Below are positions 1 through 8,640 of a DNA stretch of 64,000 bases, in pieces (the stretch's first letter is position 1; each line of letters opens with the position of its first letter). Under the pieces are notes generated by a model. That model made no database searches, was not told where the DNA came from, and saw only the letters and a program-made list of their open reading frames with translations. Origin of the DNA: Muricomes sp049840515 (lineage in GTDB: Bacteria > Bacillota > Clostridia > Lachnospirales > Lachnospiraceae); contig JASGKW010000007.1 of assembly GCA_049840515.1 (NCBI GenBank), positions 33,691 to 97,690 on the forward strand. Reading direction: 5' to 3'. The position numbers and the translations under genes are program-made.

Positions 1-1568
1 TGGAAGAGGAAGTTCCCGCAGCTGCATCAGTTCCGGCAACACAGACTGTATCAGGCGGAGTGCTGAAGATTCACATTGGAGAAGGAAAAGATATCGACAT
101 CGAACTTCCAATGGGAATAGGCGGAGGCGCAGCGGCAGTTCCGGTTTCAGCACCGGCGGCAGTTACAGCGGCTGCACCGGCGGCGGAAGAAGTTCTCCCG
201 GAGAAGACTTGTCAGAAGCCTTACAAGAAAGCACTACAAGATTACAGAAGTAAAACGTGGACCTGAGACAAAGATTGAAGGAACAACACTGTATATCCGT
301 GAAGGAATAGAGGCAGAGTGCGTTGAATCTCAGAAGCTTGTAGATAGACCTGAAAGTTGACATTATTACTCCGGCAGATTACCACACATATTCTGAGACA
401 ATCATGGATGTACAGCCTATCGCATGTAAAGAAGGCGAGTTTGAGGTTGGAACTGGTGTGACAAGAGTTTTAGACGGCGTTATTATGATGGTTACAGGAA
501 CAGATGCTAATGGAGTGCAGATTGGGGAATTCGGCTCTTCAGAAGGATACCTGGATGAAAACATTATGTGGGGACGCCCGGGAGCACCTGACAAAGGTGA
601 AATCTTCATTAAGACTCAGGTAACAGTTAAAGAAGGCACCAACATGGAAAGACCGGGACCTCTTGCAGCTCACACAGCGACAGACCACATTACACAGGAA
701 ATCAGAGAAGCTATGGAGAAGAGCTGGATGATTCTCTTGTCGCAGATACAGAGACTTTTGACCAGGTAAGAAGACCAGGTAAGAAGAAAGTTGTTATCGT
801 AAAAGAGATTATGGGACAGGGCGCTATGCATGACAACCTCATCCTTCCGGTAGAGCCTGTAGGTGTGCTTGGAGCGAGAACCGAACGTTGACCTTGGAAA
901 TGTACCTGTTTCTGTATCTCCATTGGAAGTGCTTGACGGCTGTATCCACGCTTTGACCTGTATCGGACCTGCATCAAAAGAGATGTCCAGACATTACTGG
1001 AGAGAGCCATTGGTTCTTGAGGCACTTCACGATGAAGAAGTGGACCTTTGCGGTGTTATCTTTGTTGGAAGTCCTCAGATTAATGCGGAAAAATTCTATG
1101 TTTCTAAACGTGTTGGTATGATGGTGGAAATGCTGGATGTGGACGGAGCATTTGTTACAACAGAAGGCTTCGGAAATAACCATATTGACTTCGCAAGCCA
1201 CCATGAGCAAATCGGAATGCGCGGAATTCCTGTTGTTGGTATGTCTTTCTGTGCAGTTCAGGGAGCACTGGTTGTTGGAAACAAATACATGACCAGCATG
1301 GTTGACAACAATAAGTCTGAATCTGGTATTGAGAATGAAGTACTTGCCTGCAACACACTTTGCCACGAAGATGCAATCAGAAGCTCTTAATATGCTGAAA
1401 ACAGTCATGGCAGGTGAAAGTGTAAAAGAAGCAGAAAAGAAATGGAACCCGAACGTAAAAGCTACGAACGTGGAATTGATTTCTAATGTGACAGGTAAGC
1501 CGATTCAGTTGGTTGAAAATGAGCAGTCACTGCCAATGAGCCAGAAGAGAAAAGAGAAATACGACTAG
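1..1568 (+). CDS. prdA: D-proline reductase proprotein PrdA (5' partial, several frameshifts)
   Basis: PrdA is the pyruvoyl-dependent proprotein of the Stickland enzyme that reduces D-proline to 5-aminovalerate. The gene enters from the left edge. Segments typical of the family can be followed across frames: PETKIEGTTLYIREG, HTYSETIMDVQPIA, QIGEFGSSEG, ERPGPLAAH and IGPASKEMSRHYWREP. The Thr-Cys pair at about 956-961 is the expected self-cleavage site, where the Cys becomes the N-terminal pyruvoyl group of the smaller subunit. The frame changes near 200, 345, 725, 875 and 1377, each repaired by a one- or two-base correction. I read these as sequencing errors near a contig end, although real decay is not excluded. 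Confidence 0.85.
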
Positions 1569-1569
1569 T

Positions 1570-1869
1570 ATGAAAGAATTAAAGTTTGGTGATAAGATTA
1601 TACGTATGGAAGGGGTAATCGTGGAGGTTCACGACGGATGCGTCGGAATTGATTTAAAAGGCCGGCTTGGTTATTTAAAAATACCAATGCGCATGCTGAT
1701 TACTGATTATCCTCTGGTTGTGGGACAGGAAGTTGCCTGGAACATGAGCTTTATAGAACAGCTTGGTCCTGAGGCAAATGAGAAATACGTAAGTAATCTG
1801 GATACCTATAATAGACGTCAGGAAGAAATGCGTAAAGCGAACGCGAATAATAAGGAGGTAGAAAAATGA
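1570..1869 (+). CDS. Small prd-cluster protein (CBO2463/CBO2479-type)
   Basis: A 99-residue soluble protein starting directly after the prdA stop and overlapping the prdB start by four bases, so it is translationally coupled in the prd operon. Small proteins of this kind sit between prdA and prdB in other proline-reducing clostridia. The sequence has a beta-rich N-terminal half (KFGDKIIRMEGVIVEVHDG) and a charged helical C-terminus. No catalytic motif is visible. A role in assembly or maturation of the reductase is inferred only from position. Confidence 0.75.
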   Translation: MKELKFGDKIIRMEGVIVEVHDGCVGIDLKGRLGYLKIPMRMLITDYPLVVGQEVAWNMSFIEQLGPEANEKYVSNLDTYNRRQEEMRKANANNKEVEK

Positions 1870-2600
1870 GTTTGGTAGCCACAAAAGGTTTACAATCAGA
1901 AATTTTTGTTCCAATTACTCCTCCAGCAGTGTGGACACCTGTAAAACCAGGGTTAGAGTTAAAGGATATGTCAATTGCTCTTGCCACTGCAGCGGGTGTA
2001 CACCTCAAAAGTCAGGGAGAGATTCAATCTTGCCGGTGACTTTACATGGAGAAAGATAACAAACGAAACACCGTCAAGTGAGTTGATGGTATCCCACGGC
2101 GGATATGACAACGGTGATGTTAATAAAGACGTTAACTGTATGTTCCCAATCGACAGAATCCACAAGCCTGGCAGCAGAAGGCTATATCAGAGCATGTGCT
2201 CCGGTACACGCAGGATTCATGGGAGGCGGCGGAAACCAGGAAAAATTCAAAAACGAAACAGGACCTGCTATTGCACAGATGTTTAAGGAAGAAGATGTAG
2301 ATGCAGTTATCCTGACCGCTGGCTGAGGCACCTGCCACCGCTCTGCAGTATTGGTGCAGAGAGCGATTGAAGAAGCTGGAATACCTACAATTATTATTGC
2401 AAGCTCTTCCACCGGTTGTTCGTCAGACCGGTACACCACGTGCCGTAGCTCCGCTGGTACCTATGGGTGCTAATGCAGGTGCTCCAAATGATCCGGAAAT
2501 GCAGACCGCTATCATAAAGGCAACACTTGAACAGCTCCTCAAAATTGAGACACCGGGCAAAATTGTTCCGCTGCCATTTGAGTATGTAGCAAAGGTGTAG
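1866..2600 (+). CDS. prdB: D-proline reductase selenoprotein subunit PrdB (UGA = Sec, frameshifts)
   Basis: PrdB carries the selenocysteine that attacks D-proline in the PrdA/PrdB reductase. The start ATG at 1866 follows AAGGAGG. An in-frame TGA at 2324-2326 lies in the context T-A-G-U-G-T-C-H, at about residue 152, so it should be read as selenocysteine; a Cys follows three residues later. Frame changes near 2020, 2155 and 2405 interrupt the reading frame; each looks like a one-base error. Downstream the conserved PPVVRQTGTPRAVAPLVPMG stretch resumes. Naive annotation would break this gene into about four pieces. Confidence 0.88.
2327..2361 (+). promoter_or_regulatory. SECIS-like hairpin for prdB selenocysteine
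   Basis: Directly after the TGA, CTCTGCA (2341-2347) pairs perfectly with TGCAGAG (2355-2361) around a 7-nt loop GTATTGG. The loop starts 21 nt after the UGA and its first base is G. This fits the bacterial SECIS pattern (short stem, G among the first loop bases, loop roughly 16-37 nt downstream). SelB would bind here to recode UGA. Confidence 0.65.
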
Positions 2601-2613
2601 TATAGTGGCACAG

Positions 2614-2644
2614 AAGGGACATTCCGAATGGAAATGTCCCTTTT
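2614..2644 (+). terminator. Intrinsic terminator-like hairpin after prdB
   Basis: AAGGGACATT pairs with AATGTCCCTT around a 9-nt loop and is followed by a T run. It lies inside the prd cluster, so it may be a partial terminator setting prdB versus prdD/prdE levels. Confidence 0.65.
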
Positions 2645-2667
2645 GTTCAAATAATAGAAACAACGGA

Positions 2668-2698
2668 GTTCAAAAGGGTCAGACCCCTTTGAACTTTT
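2668..2698 (+). terminator. Second hairpin between prdB and prdD
   Basis: A 12-position stem with one mismatch (GTTCAAA...GGGT with ACCC...TTTGAAC), a 3-nt loop and a TTTT tail. It ends just before the prdD Shine-Dalgarno sequence, so it could attenuate transcription or mask initiation. Confidence 0.55.
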
Positions 2699-2716
2699 GC
2701 GAAGGAGGCGTTTGTA

Positions 2717-3484
2717 TTGGGAGAAAAAGAAAAGCAGCTTCGCCGTCTTGTGATTAAGGCCTTTCATATAAATAAGGTTGAGGAAGGCTCAGAGAACAAT
2801 GTTAATACAGATGGTGCACTCACCGTCGATAAGGGTCTGATTGAAGACTTGATTGAGGGAGAACCTCTGATTGAAGATATAAATATAAGAATCATTGAAC
2901 CGGGCAGTCATGATATGTGGACGAACACCATTATGGACATTATACCGATATCTGCCAAGGTACTGGGGAAACTTGGTGAGGGAATCACTCATACTCTGAC
3001 AGGGGTATATGTGGTTTTGACAGGTGTGGACACGGTGGGGAAACAGACTCATGAGTTTGGCTCATCAGAAGGTATATTGAAAGAACAGTTGTATTTGAAC
3101 AGGGCAGGAACGCCGTCGGATAAAGATTACATTATTTCTTTTGATGTGACATTGCAGGCTGGTATGGGGCAGGAGCGCCCGGGTCCCATGGCCGCTCACC
3201 GGGCATGTGACAGATTTATCCAGACATACAGGGATAAGCTGAAGAAGCTAAAAGGTGATTTGTGTACGGAAAGGCATGAGTATTACGATGTCGCACGTCC
3301 TGGAAAGAAAAAAGTTTTGATTATAAAGCAGGTAGCGGGTCAGGGAGCTATGTATGACACATGGCTGTTCCCTCAGGAGCCATCGGGAGTGGAGGGCGGC
3401 CGGTCCATTATTGACATGGGAAATATGCCTGTTCTTTTGACTCCTAATGAATACCGCGATGGTATCATACGGTCCATGCAGTAA
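2717..3484 (+). CDS. prdD: Proline reductase cluster protein PrdD
   Basis: PrdD (255 aa) resembles the N-terminal (beta) part of the PrdA proprotein: THEFGSSEGIL, GMGQERPGPMAAHRACD, VIIKQVAGQGAMYDTWLFP-like segments and GRSIIDMGNMPVLLTPNEYRDG. TTG start at 2717 with AAGGAGG eight bases upstream. It ends exactly where PrdA would be cleaved to form its pyruvoyl subunit, and PrdE covers the rest. Role not established; a paralogous complex or maturation partner is plausible. Confidence 0.85.
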   Translation: MGEKEKQLRRLVIKAFHINKVEEGSENNVNTDGALTVDKGLIEDLIEGEPLIEDINIRIIEPGSHDMWTNTIMDIIPISAKVLGKLGEGITHTLTGVYVVLTGVDTVGKQTHEFGSSEGILKEQLYLNRAGTPSDKDYIISFDVTLQAGMGQERPGPMAAHRACDRFIQTYRDKLKKLKGDLCTERHEYYDVARPGKKKVLIIKQVAGQGAMYDTWLFPQEPSGVEGGRSIIDMGNMPVLLTPNEYRDGIIRSMQ

Positions 3485-3517
3485 TGCTGGATAAAGTTTG
3501 AAAAGGAGAGTGTGGAT

Positions 3518-3988
3518 ATGGGAATAGGACCATCTACAAAGGAAACAACCCTTCACCATTTCCGGGATCCGCTGTTGGATGTAGTTTCGTCGGATGAGGA
3601 TTTGGATTTGCTTGGAATTCTGGTTGTGGGGACCCCGGATGACAATGCAGATAAGATTCTTGTGGGAACACGCGCTGCTGTCATGGCGGAGTGTATGCGT
3701 GCTGATGGAGTGATTATTTCTTCTGACGGCTGGGGCAACAGCGATGTGGATTATGCTAATACATGCGAGCAGCTGGGAATCAGAGGTATCCCTCTGACAG
3801 GTTTGAAGTTCAGCGGACAAAACGGCGGTTTTGTCGTGCAGAATAAATACTTGTCTGGAATCAGAGATATTAACAAAAATGCAGAGGGCCTGGAGTCATG
3901 TATTGTCGGGGAAAATAACTACACAGAGCTGGATGCCCGCGCTGTTACTGCTATGCTGAAATTGAAAATGAGACAGGAAGAGGCGTAA
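3518..3988 (+). CDS. prdE: Proline reductase cluster protein PrdE
   Basis: PrdE (156 aa) matches the C-terminal (alpha) part of PrdA: IGPSTKETTLHHFRDPL aligns with the PrdA segment just after its cleavage Cys, and DGVIISSDGWGNSDVDYANTCEQLGIRGIP aligns with the following region (two stretches). ATG at 3518 is preferred over GTG 3512 because GGAG lies nine bases upstream. It starts with Met-Gly where PrdA has the pyruvoyl-forming Cys, so it cannot form a pyruvoyl group in the same way. Last gene of the cluster, followed by a strong terminator. Confidence 0.83.
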   Translation: MGIGPSTKETTLHHFRDPLLDVVSSDEDLDLLGILVVGTPDDNADKILVGTRAAVMAECMRADGVIISSDGWGNSDVDYANTCEQLGIRGIPLTGLKFSGQNGGFVVQNKYLSGIRDINKNAEGLESCIVGENNYTELDARAVTAMLKLKMRQEEA

Positions 3989-4017
3989 TCTGCCAACTTT
4001 GCTACAGACCGGAGTGC

Positions 4018-4056
4018 AAGCGAAAAGCACGACCGTGGTCGTGCTTTTCGCTTTTG
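4018..4056 (+). terminator. Strong intrinsic terminator of the prd operon
   Basis: A perfect 16-bp stem (4018-4033 with 4038-4053), a 4-nt CGTG loop and a short T tail, 30 bases after the prdE stop. Confidence 0.9.
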
Positions 4057-4145
4057 GTATGTCATTGAGAGGTTTTTCCTCGTTGCTTTGCAGTTTGTAC
4101 TATATACAAATCTGGGGAATGTCCTACATTGAGGATGTATATTAA

Positions 4146-4244
4146 TTGAAGTTTATCATCGCAGGATTGTTCTTGGGGGAAACAATCGGCGAAGATATAA
4201 CTGCAATAGCAACCATCGCATGGTTGAAACTGGTAAAAAACTAA
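4146..4244 (+). CDS. Possible 32-residue membrane peptide
   Basis: TTG-initiated small reading frame in the 450-base stretch between the prd terminator and the next gene. The product is hydrophobic with an acidic centre (KFIIAGLFLG, then ETIGEDITAIATIAWLKLV). A weak GAGGA lies about 11 bases upstream. It may be a real peptide or the tail of a decayed gene. Nothing else is recognised between 4060 and 4438. Confidence 0.25.
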   Translation: MKFIIAGLFLGETIGEDITAIATIAWLKLVKN

Positions 4245-4438
4245 AATTTTGTAATTTGAAACCACTATATCACTCTACAGTGGTGATGTCAAGGCTGAGA
4301 AAAATGAAACTGCTTTGCGGGAAGAGAAGTCTGGCAGATGTAAAATATATTTTATCTGATAAATAATAATTTACTCATATTTACGGGGATGTATGCATAG
4401 TTTTAATTACATTTCAGTGTGTATGAGGGGGTATAAAT

Positions 4439-4831
4439 TTGAAAGATAAAACAATCACAGGTATTTCTTTGGTTGTACTGGGGGCTATGATTTCTTTTGG
4501 GCCCAAATTTCTGATGAGCGGGCATTGTCTGGAAATGAAAATGAAATGTTTTTGGACATCTAAGGCGGAATTTTACATAGGATTTTTTATCATGATTTTA
4601 GCTTTATCGTTCCTTTATTTTGAGGCGAAGGAAATGAGGATGTCAATCTGTCTTTCGCTTGCCTTGTTTGGTATTCTTTCGGCGATAATGGTTTTTAACG
4701 GTTTTTGCAATGGCAGCTGCGGCTCGGAATGTTCCTGCAGCTCTGTGACATCACTTGTAATGATTGTTCTGAGCGTGTTAGTGTCGCTGATATCTGCTGT
4801 AAACTTTATGACTTTCAAAAAGAATATTTAA
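4439..4831 (+). CDS. DUF4418 family membrane protein
   Basis: A 130-residue protein with four predicted membrane segments (about residues 5-25, 45-62, 68-88 and 104-125) and Cys-rich loops (GFCNGSCGSECSC). The length and pattern fit the DUF4418 family of small clostridial membrane proteins, whose function is unknown. TTG start at 4439 follows GAGGGGG by about nine bases. Monocistronic, with its own terminator. Confidence 0.65.
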   Translation: MKDKTITGISLVVLGAMISFGPKFLMSGHCLEMKMKCFWTSKAEFYIGFFIMILALSFLYFEAKEMRMSICLSLALFGILSAIMVFNGFCNGSCGSECSCSSVTSLVMIVLSVLVSLISAVNFMTFKKNI

Positions 4832-4835
4832 TAAT

Positions 4836-4876
4836 AAAAGTGGATGGACAGAAATTGCAAAGTCATCCACTTTTTT
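4836..4876 (+). terminator. Intrinsic terminator after the DUF4418 gene
   Basis: AAAAGTGGATG pairs with CATCCACTTTT and is followed by a T run, starting a few bases after the stop codon. Confidence 0.8.
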
Positions 4877-5011
4877 ATGTGCGCTTACAAGTTTTAAAAA
4901 TTTTACTTTCTAATAAAAATAGAATGTTGTATAATTCATAAAGAAATAGATTGGGTTTAAGTCATAAAAATAAATTGTACTGAAAAAAATACAATTATTG
5001 AAAAAAACTAC

Positions 5012-5040
5012 TTGAAATAAGTAAATGAATCCGATATAAT
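5012..5040 (+). promoter_or_regulatory. Sigma-A promoter of the S10 operon
   Basis: TTGAAA (5012-5017) and TATAAT (5035-5040) with a 17-bp spacer, in an AT-rich region ahead of the long rpsJ leader. Confidence 0.8.
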
Positions 5041-5296
5041 AATAAAGCTGTGGCATGATAGCTGTGAAGCGAGAGGTTGCTGTCAAGTGTGTGAAGCATG
5101 ATGACAGGTTTTCCGCGGAGCGAATGTCAAGTTAGGAAACTGGCGACAAGTCACTGTACGAATCAAAACTGAGTACCATTTGCTGTAGGGCAGAGGTATG
5201 AAACAACGTGTGAGTTTCTCACGACACACACGGGAGAGTGTACAGTCACCGCTTGTCGTACTGAAGGAATAGTACGAAAAGGAGGCGACTTTTTTT
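5041..5296 (+). promoter_or_regulatory. Structured 5' leader of rpsJ (ribosomal protein operon leader)
   Basis: About 250 transcribed bases without a gene between the promoter and rpsJ. Several hairpins can be drawn, for example CGTACT/AGTACG near 5258-5277 just before the ribosome binding site, and GTGTG/CACAC arms near 5210-5235. This layout fits an autogenous ribosomal-protein leader. Which protein binds is not shown by sequence. Confidence 0.55.
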
Positions 5297-5614
5297 ATGG
5301 CAAGTCAAGTAATGAGAATCACATTGAAGGCATATGATCACCAGATGGTTGATGCATCTGCAAAGAAAATTATCGAAACTGTAAAGAAGAACGGATCACA
5401 AGTGAGTGGACCGGTGCCACTTCCAACTAAGAAGGAAGTAGTAACAATCTTAAGAGCGGTACACAAGTACAAAGACTCCAGAGAGCAGTTTGAGCAGAGA
5501 ACTCATAAGAGACTCATCGATATCATCACACCAACACAGAAGACTGTGGACGCATTATCCAGACTGGAAATGCCGGCAGGTGTTTACATTGATATCAAAA
5601 TGAAAAATAAGTAA
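5297..5614 (+). CDS. rpsJ: 30S ribosomal protein S10
   Basis: S10 (105 aa) is a 3' domain protein of the small subunit that also works in transcription antitermination as NusE. Family segments are clear: IRITLKAYDHQ-like N-terminus, GPVPLPTKKE, and HKRLIDIITPTQKTVDALSRL. AAGGAGG lies about 12 bases before ATG 5297. First gene of the S10 operon, full length. Confidence 0.97.
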   Translation: MASQVMRITLKAYDHQMVDASAKKIIETVKKNGSQVSGPVPLPTKKEVVTILRAVHKYKDSREQFEQRTHKRLIDIITPTQKTVDALSRLEMPAGVYIDIKMKNK

Positions 5615-5680
5615 GCAGTATTCCTAAAGTTTAGGATGAGCGCATAAGCGCTCCGCTGTAAATCACAGGAGGTAATTATA

Positions 5681-6361
5681 ATGAAGAAAGCTATTTTAGC
5701 TACCAAAGTCGGAATGACTCAAATCTTCAACGAAGATGGAGTATTGACTCCGGTAACTGTATTGCAGGCTGGCCCTTGTGTAGTAACACAGGTTAAGACA
5801 GTTGACAATGACGGTTACAACGCAGTTCAGGTTGGTTATGTTGACAAGAAAGAAAAGATTGTCACAAAAGACAAGAGCGGCAAGAAAGAAATCGCACACA
5901 GAAATGGTGTAACAAGAGCTGAAAAGGGACATTTTGCTAAAGCTGGTGTTTCTGGAAAGAGATTTGTAAAAGAATTCAGATTTGAAAATGCTGAGGAATA
6001 TACATTGGCACAGGAAATCAAAGCTGACATCTTTGCAGCAGGAGATAAAATCGACGCTACTGCAATTTCAAAAGGTAAAGGTTTCCAGGGTGCAATCAAG
6101 CGTCACAATCAGAGCAGAGGACCTATGACTCACGGTTCTAAGTTCCATCGTCACGCTGGTTCTAACGGTGCGGCATCTGATCCAAGTAAAGTATTTAAAG
6201 GCAAGAAGATGCCAGGTCAGATGGGTAACAAGAAAATTACAGTTCAGAATCTTGAAATTGTCAGAGTTGATGCTGAAAACAATCTGCTTTTAGTAAAAGG
6301 CTCAGTCCCAGGACCTAAGAAGTGTCTTGTGACAATCAAAGAAACTGTAAAGGTTAACTAG
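5681..6361 (+). CDS. rplC: 50S ribosomal protein L3
   Basis: L3 (226 aa) is an early-assembly large-subunit protein reaching the peptidyl-transferase centre. Typical features are KVGMTQIFNEDG at the N-terminus, GKGFQGAIKRHNQSRGPMTHG in the central loop (two adjoining motifs) and KMPGQMGN near residue 175. Strong AGGAGG before ATG 5681. Second gene of the S10 operon. Confidence 0.97.
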   Translation: MKKAILATKVGMTQIFNEDGVLTPVTVLQAGPCVVTQVKTVDNDGYNAVQVGYVDKKEKIVTKDKSGKKEIAHRNGVTRAEKGHFAKAGVSGKRFVKEFRFENAEEYTLAQEIKADIFAAGDKIDATAISKGKGFQGAIKRHNQSRGPMTHGSKFHRHAGSNGAASDPSKVFKGKKMPGQMGNKKITVQNLEIVRVDAENNLLLVKGSVPGPKKCLVTIKETVKVN

Positions 6362-6392
6362 TCTGACTGATGTAGAAAGGAGGAACACACAG

Positions 6393-7014
6393 ATGGCAAA
6401 TGTATCTGTTTATAATATCGAAGGTAAAGAAGTTGGTACAATCGATTTGAACGATGCTGTATTTGGTGTTGAGGTAAACGAACATCTTGTACACATGGCA
6501 GTTGTAAGCCAGCTTGCAAATAATCGTCAGGGAACACAGAAAGCGAAAACACGCGCAGAAGTTTCCGGAGGCGGAAGAAAACCATGGAGACAAAAAGGAA
6601 CAGGTCATGCAAGACAGGGTTCAACAAGATCTCCACAGTGGACAGGCGGCGGAGTTGTATTTGCTCCAACACCGAGAGACTATTCATTCAAAATGAATAA
6701 AAAAGAGAAGAGAGCAGCGCTGAAATCCGCACTTTCTTCCAGAGTAGAGGGTAAGAAATTTATTGTAATTGATGAGATTAACTTTGATGAAATCAAAACA
6801 AAGAAATTCCAGGAAGTTTTAAACAACCTGAATGTAAACAAAGCACTGGTTGTTTTGGAAGATGGAAACAAAAATGTTGAAATCTCTGCAAAGAACATTC
6901 CAGATGTAAAGACAGCTCATACAAATACAATCAACGTATATGATATCTTAAAATATAACACAGTAATCGCTACGAAAGCTGCTGTTGCAAGTATTCGAGG
7001 AGGTGTACGCATAA
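6393..7014 (+). CDS. rplD: 50S ribosomal protein L4 (one-base insertion near the 3' end)
   Basis: L4 binds 23S rRNA domain I and lines the exit tunnel. The GGGRKPWRQKGTGHARQGS loop is intact. As given, the frame runs on into rplW and makes a false 306-residue L4-L23 fusion. Removing one base near 6996 (ATTCGAG to ATTGAG) restores the usual C-terminal end ASIEEVYA and a TAA at 7012-7014 that overlaps the rplW ATG. The fusion is therefore almost surely an error. Confidence 0.93.
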
Positions 7015-7313
7015 TGGCTAATATTCAATATTATGATGTAATCCTTAAACCAGTAGTTACTGAGAAGTCAATGGGGCTTATGGCTGATAAGAAATATACT
7101 TTCTTGGTTCACACACAGGCTACTAAATCACAGGTTAAAGAAGCTGTTGAGAAAATGTTCGCAGGAACAAAGGTAAAGAGTGTAAATACTATGAATCTTG
7201 ATGGGAAAACAAAGAGACGTGGTACCACTTATGGAAAGACTGCTAAGACAAAGAAAGCAATCGTTCAGCTCACAGAGGAAAGCGCTGAAATCGAGATTTT
7301 CCAGGGGCTATAG
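7014..7313 (+). CDS. rplW: 50S ribosomal protein L23
   Basis: L23 (99 aa) sits at the tunnel exit and docks trigger factor and SRP. The N-terminus YYDVILKPVVTEKSM and the GKTKRRGTTYGKTAKTKKAIV segment are typical. ATG 7014 overlaps the corrected rplD stop; AGGAGGTG lies within the end of rplD. Its stop codon begins a 17-base sequence repeated after rpsZ (see findings). Confidence 0.95.
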   Translation: MANIQYYDVILKPVVTEKSMGLMADKKYTFLVHTQATKSQVKEAVEKMFAGTKVKSVNTMNLDGKTKRRGTTYGKTAKTKKAIVQLTEESAEIEIFQGL

Positions 7314-7401
7314 ACCGAAAGCAACTTCCTTAGAAGTGCTCAATATATACGGTGCAATTCCGTGATAACAAATAACAGGTATAACGAAAGGAGAGAACGT
7401 A

Positions 7402-8242
7402 ATGGGAATCAAAACATATAACCCATATACACCTTCCAGAAGACAAATGACTGGTTCTGATTTCTCTGAAATCACAAAGACTACTCCGGAGAAATCCTTA
7501 CTGGATTCCAAGAGCAGAAAAGCTGGTCGTAATAATCAGGGTAAAATTACAGTTAGACACCGCGGAGGCGGAGCTAAGAAGAAATATAGAATTGTAGATT
7601 TTAAAAAAAGAAAGACGGTATTCCGGCAACTGTACTCGGAATCGAGTATGATCCAAACAGAACAGCAAATATCGCATTAATCTGCTATGCAGACGGCGAG
7701 AAAGCTTATATCCTTGCTCCAGAAGGTCTGAAAGACGGCATGAAAATCATGAACGGTCCAGACGCAGAAGTAAGAGAGGAAACTGCCTTCCACTTTCTGA
7801 GATTCCAGTTGGTACTCAGATTCATAACATTGAGATGTATCCTGGAAAAGGCGGACAGCTTGTTCGTTCAGCAGGAAACAGCGCACAGTTAATGGCTAAA
7901 GAGGGAAAATATGCAACACTTAGACTTCCTTCAGGTGAAATGAGAATGGTTCCAATCATTTGCAGAGCATCCATCGGTGTTGTAGGCAACGGAGACCACA
8001 GCCTGATTAACATTGGTAAAGCAGGCCGTAAACGTCACATGGGTATCAGACCAACAGTACGTGGTTCCGTTATGAACCCTAACGACCATCCACACGGTGG
8101 TGGTGAAGGTAAAACAGGTATCGGTCGTCCAGGCCCATCTACACCTTGGGGTAAACCGGCACTTGGTCTTAAGACACGTAAGAAACACAAAGCTTCTAAC
8201 AAGATGATTGTAAGAAGAAGAGATGGAAAAGCGATTAAATAA
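7402..8242 (+). CDS. rplB: 50S ribosomal protein L2 (two one-base deletions)
   Basis: L2 is needed for subunit joining and peptidyl transfer. The N-terminal (IKTYNPYTPSRRQMT), middle (PGKGGQLVRSAGNSAQ) and C-terminal (HPHGGGEGKTGIGRPGP) blocks lie in three frames. A base is missing in the A-rich run near 7612, and another near 7776 (AGAGAGGAAAC). With both restored the gene is full length. An essential single-copy gene cannot carry these, so they mark sequence error. Confidence 0.95.
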
Positions 8243-8268
8243 TTTAGATTACAAGGAGGTTAGAACCT

Positions 8269-8550
8269 ATGGCTCGTTCACTTAAAAAAGGCCCTTTCGC
8301 AGACGAAAGCTTACTGAAAAAAGTAGATGCTCTGAATGCGGCAGGAAGCAAAACAGTTATTAAGACATGGTCACGTCGTTCTACAATCTTCCCATCATTC
8401 GTTGGACACACATTTGCTGTTCATGACGGAAGAAAACACGTTCCAGTATATGTTACAGAAGACATGGTTGGCCACAAGCTCGGAGAGTTTGTTGCAACCA
8501 GAACATATAGAGGACATGGAAAAGACGAGAAGAAGTCAAGAGTAAGATAA
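8269..8550 (+). CDS. rpsS: 30S ribosomal protein S19
   Basis: S19 (93 aa) lies in the head of the small subunit with S13. MARSLKKGPFADESLLKK, RRSTIFPSFVGHTFAVHDG and GEFVATRTYRGH are diagnostic. AAGGAGG before ATG 8269. An AT-rich 90-base spacer of no recognised function separates it from rplV. Confidence 0.97.
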   Translation: MARSLKKGPFADESLLKKVDALNAAGSKTVIKTWSRRSTIFPSFVGHTFAVHDGRKHVPVYVTEDMVGHKLGEFVATRTYRGHGKDEKKSRVR

Positions 8551-8640
8551 TCATTAACAAACATTTATTGGGCTGTAAAGTTCAATATAGATTTATTGAA
8601 ATATTATATTCAATAAGGTATTCGAAAGGAGGGTTCACCC

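Noticed and set aside
2668..2698. Repeat-family element at the GGGTCAGACCCCTT hairpin
   Set aside because: Only one copy was noticed in the window; a simple attenuator or terminator is enough.
6393..7313. Apparent 306-residue L4-L23 fusion protein
   Set aside because: One extra base near 6996 explains it. Removing it restores the normal L4 end (EEVYA-stop) and the usual overlap with the rplW ATG.
7402..8242. rplB as a pseudogene
   Set aside because: L2 is essential and no second copy is visible. Two single-base deletions, one in an A-rich run, restore a full gene.
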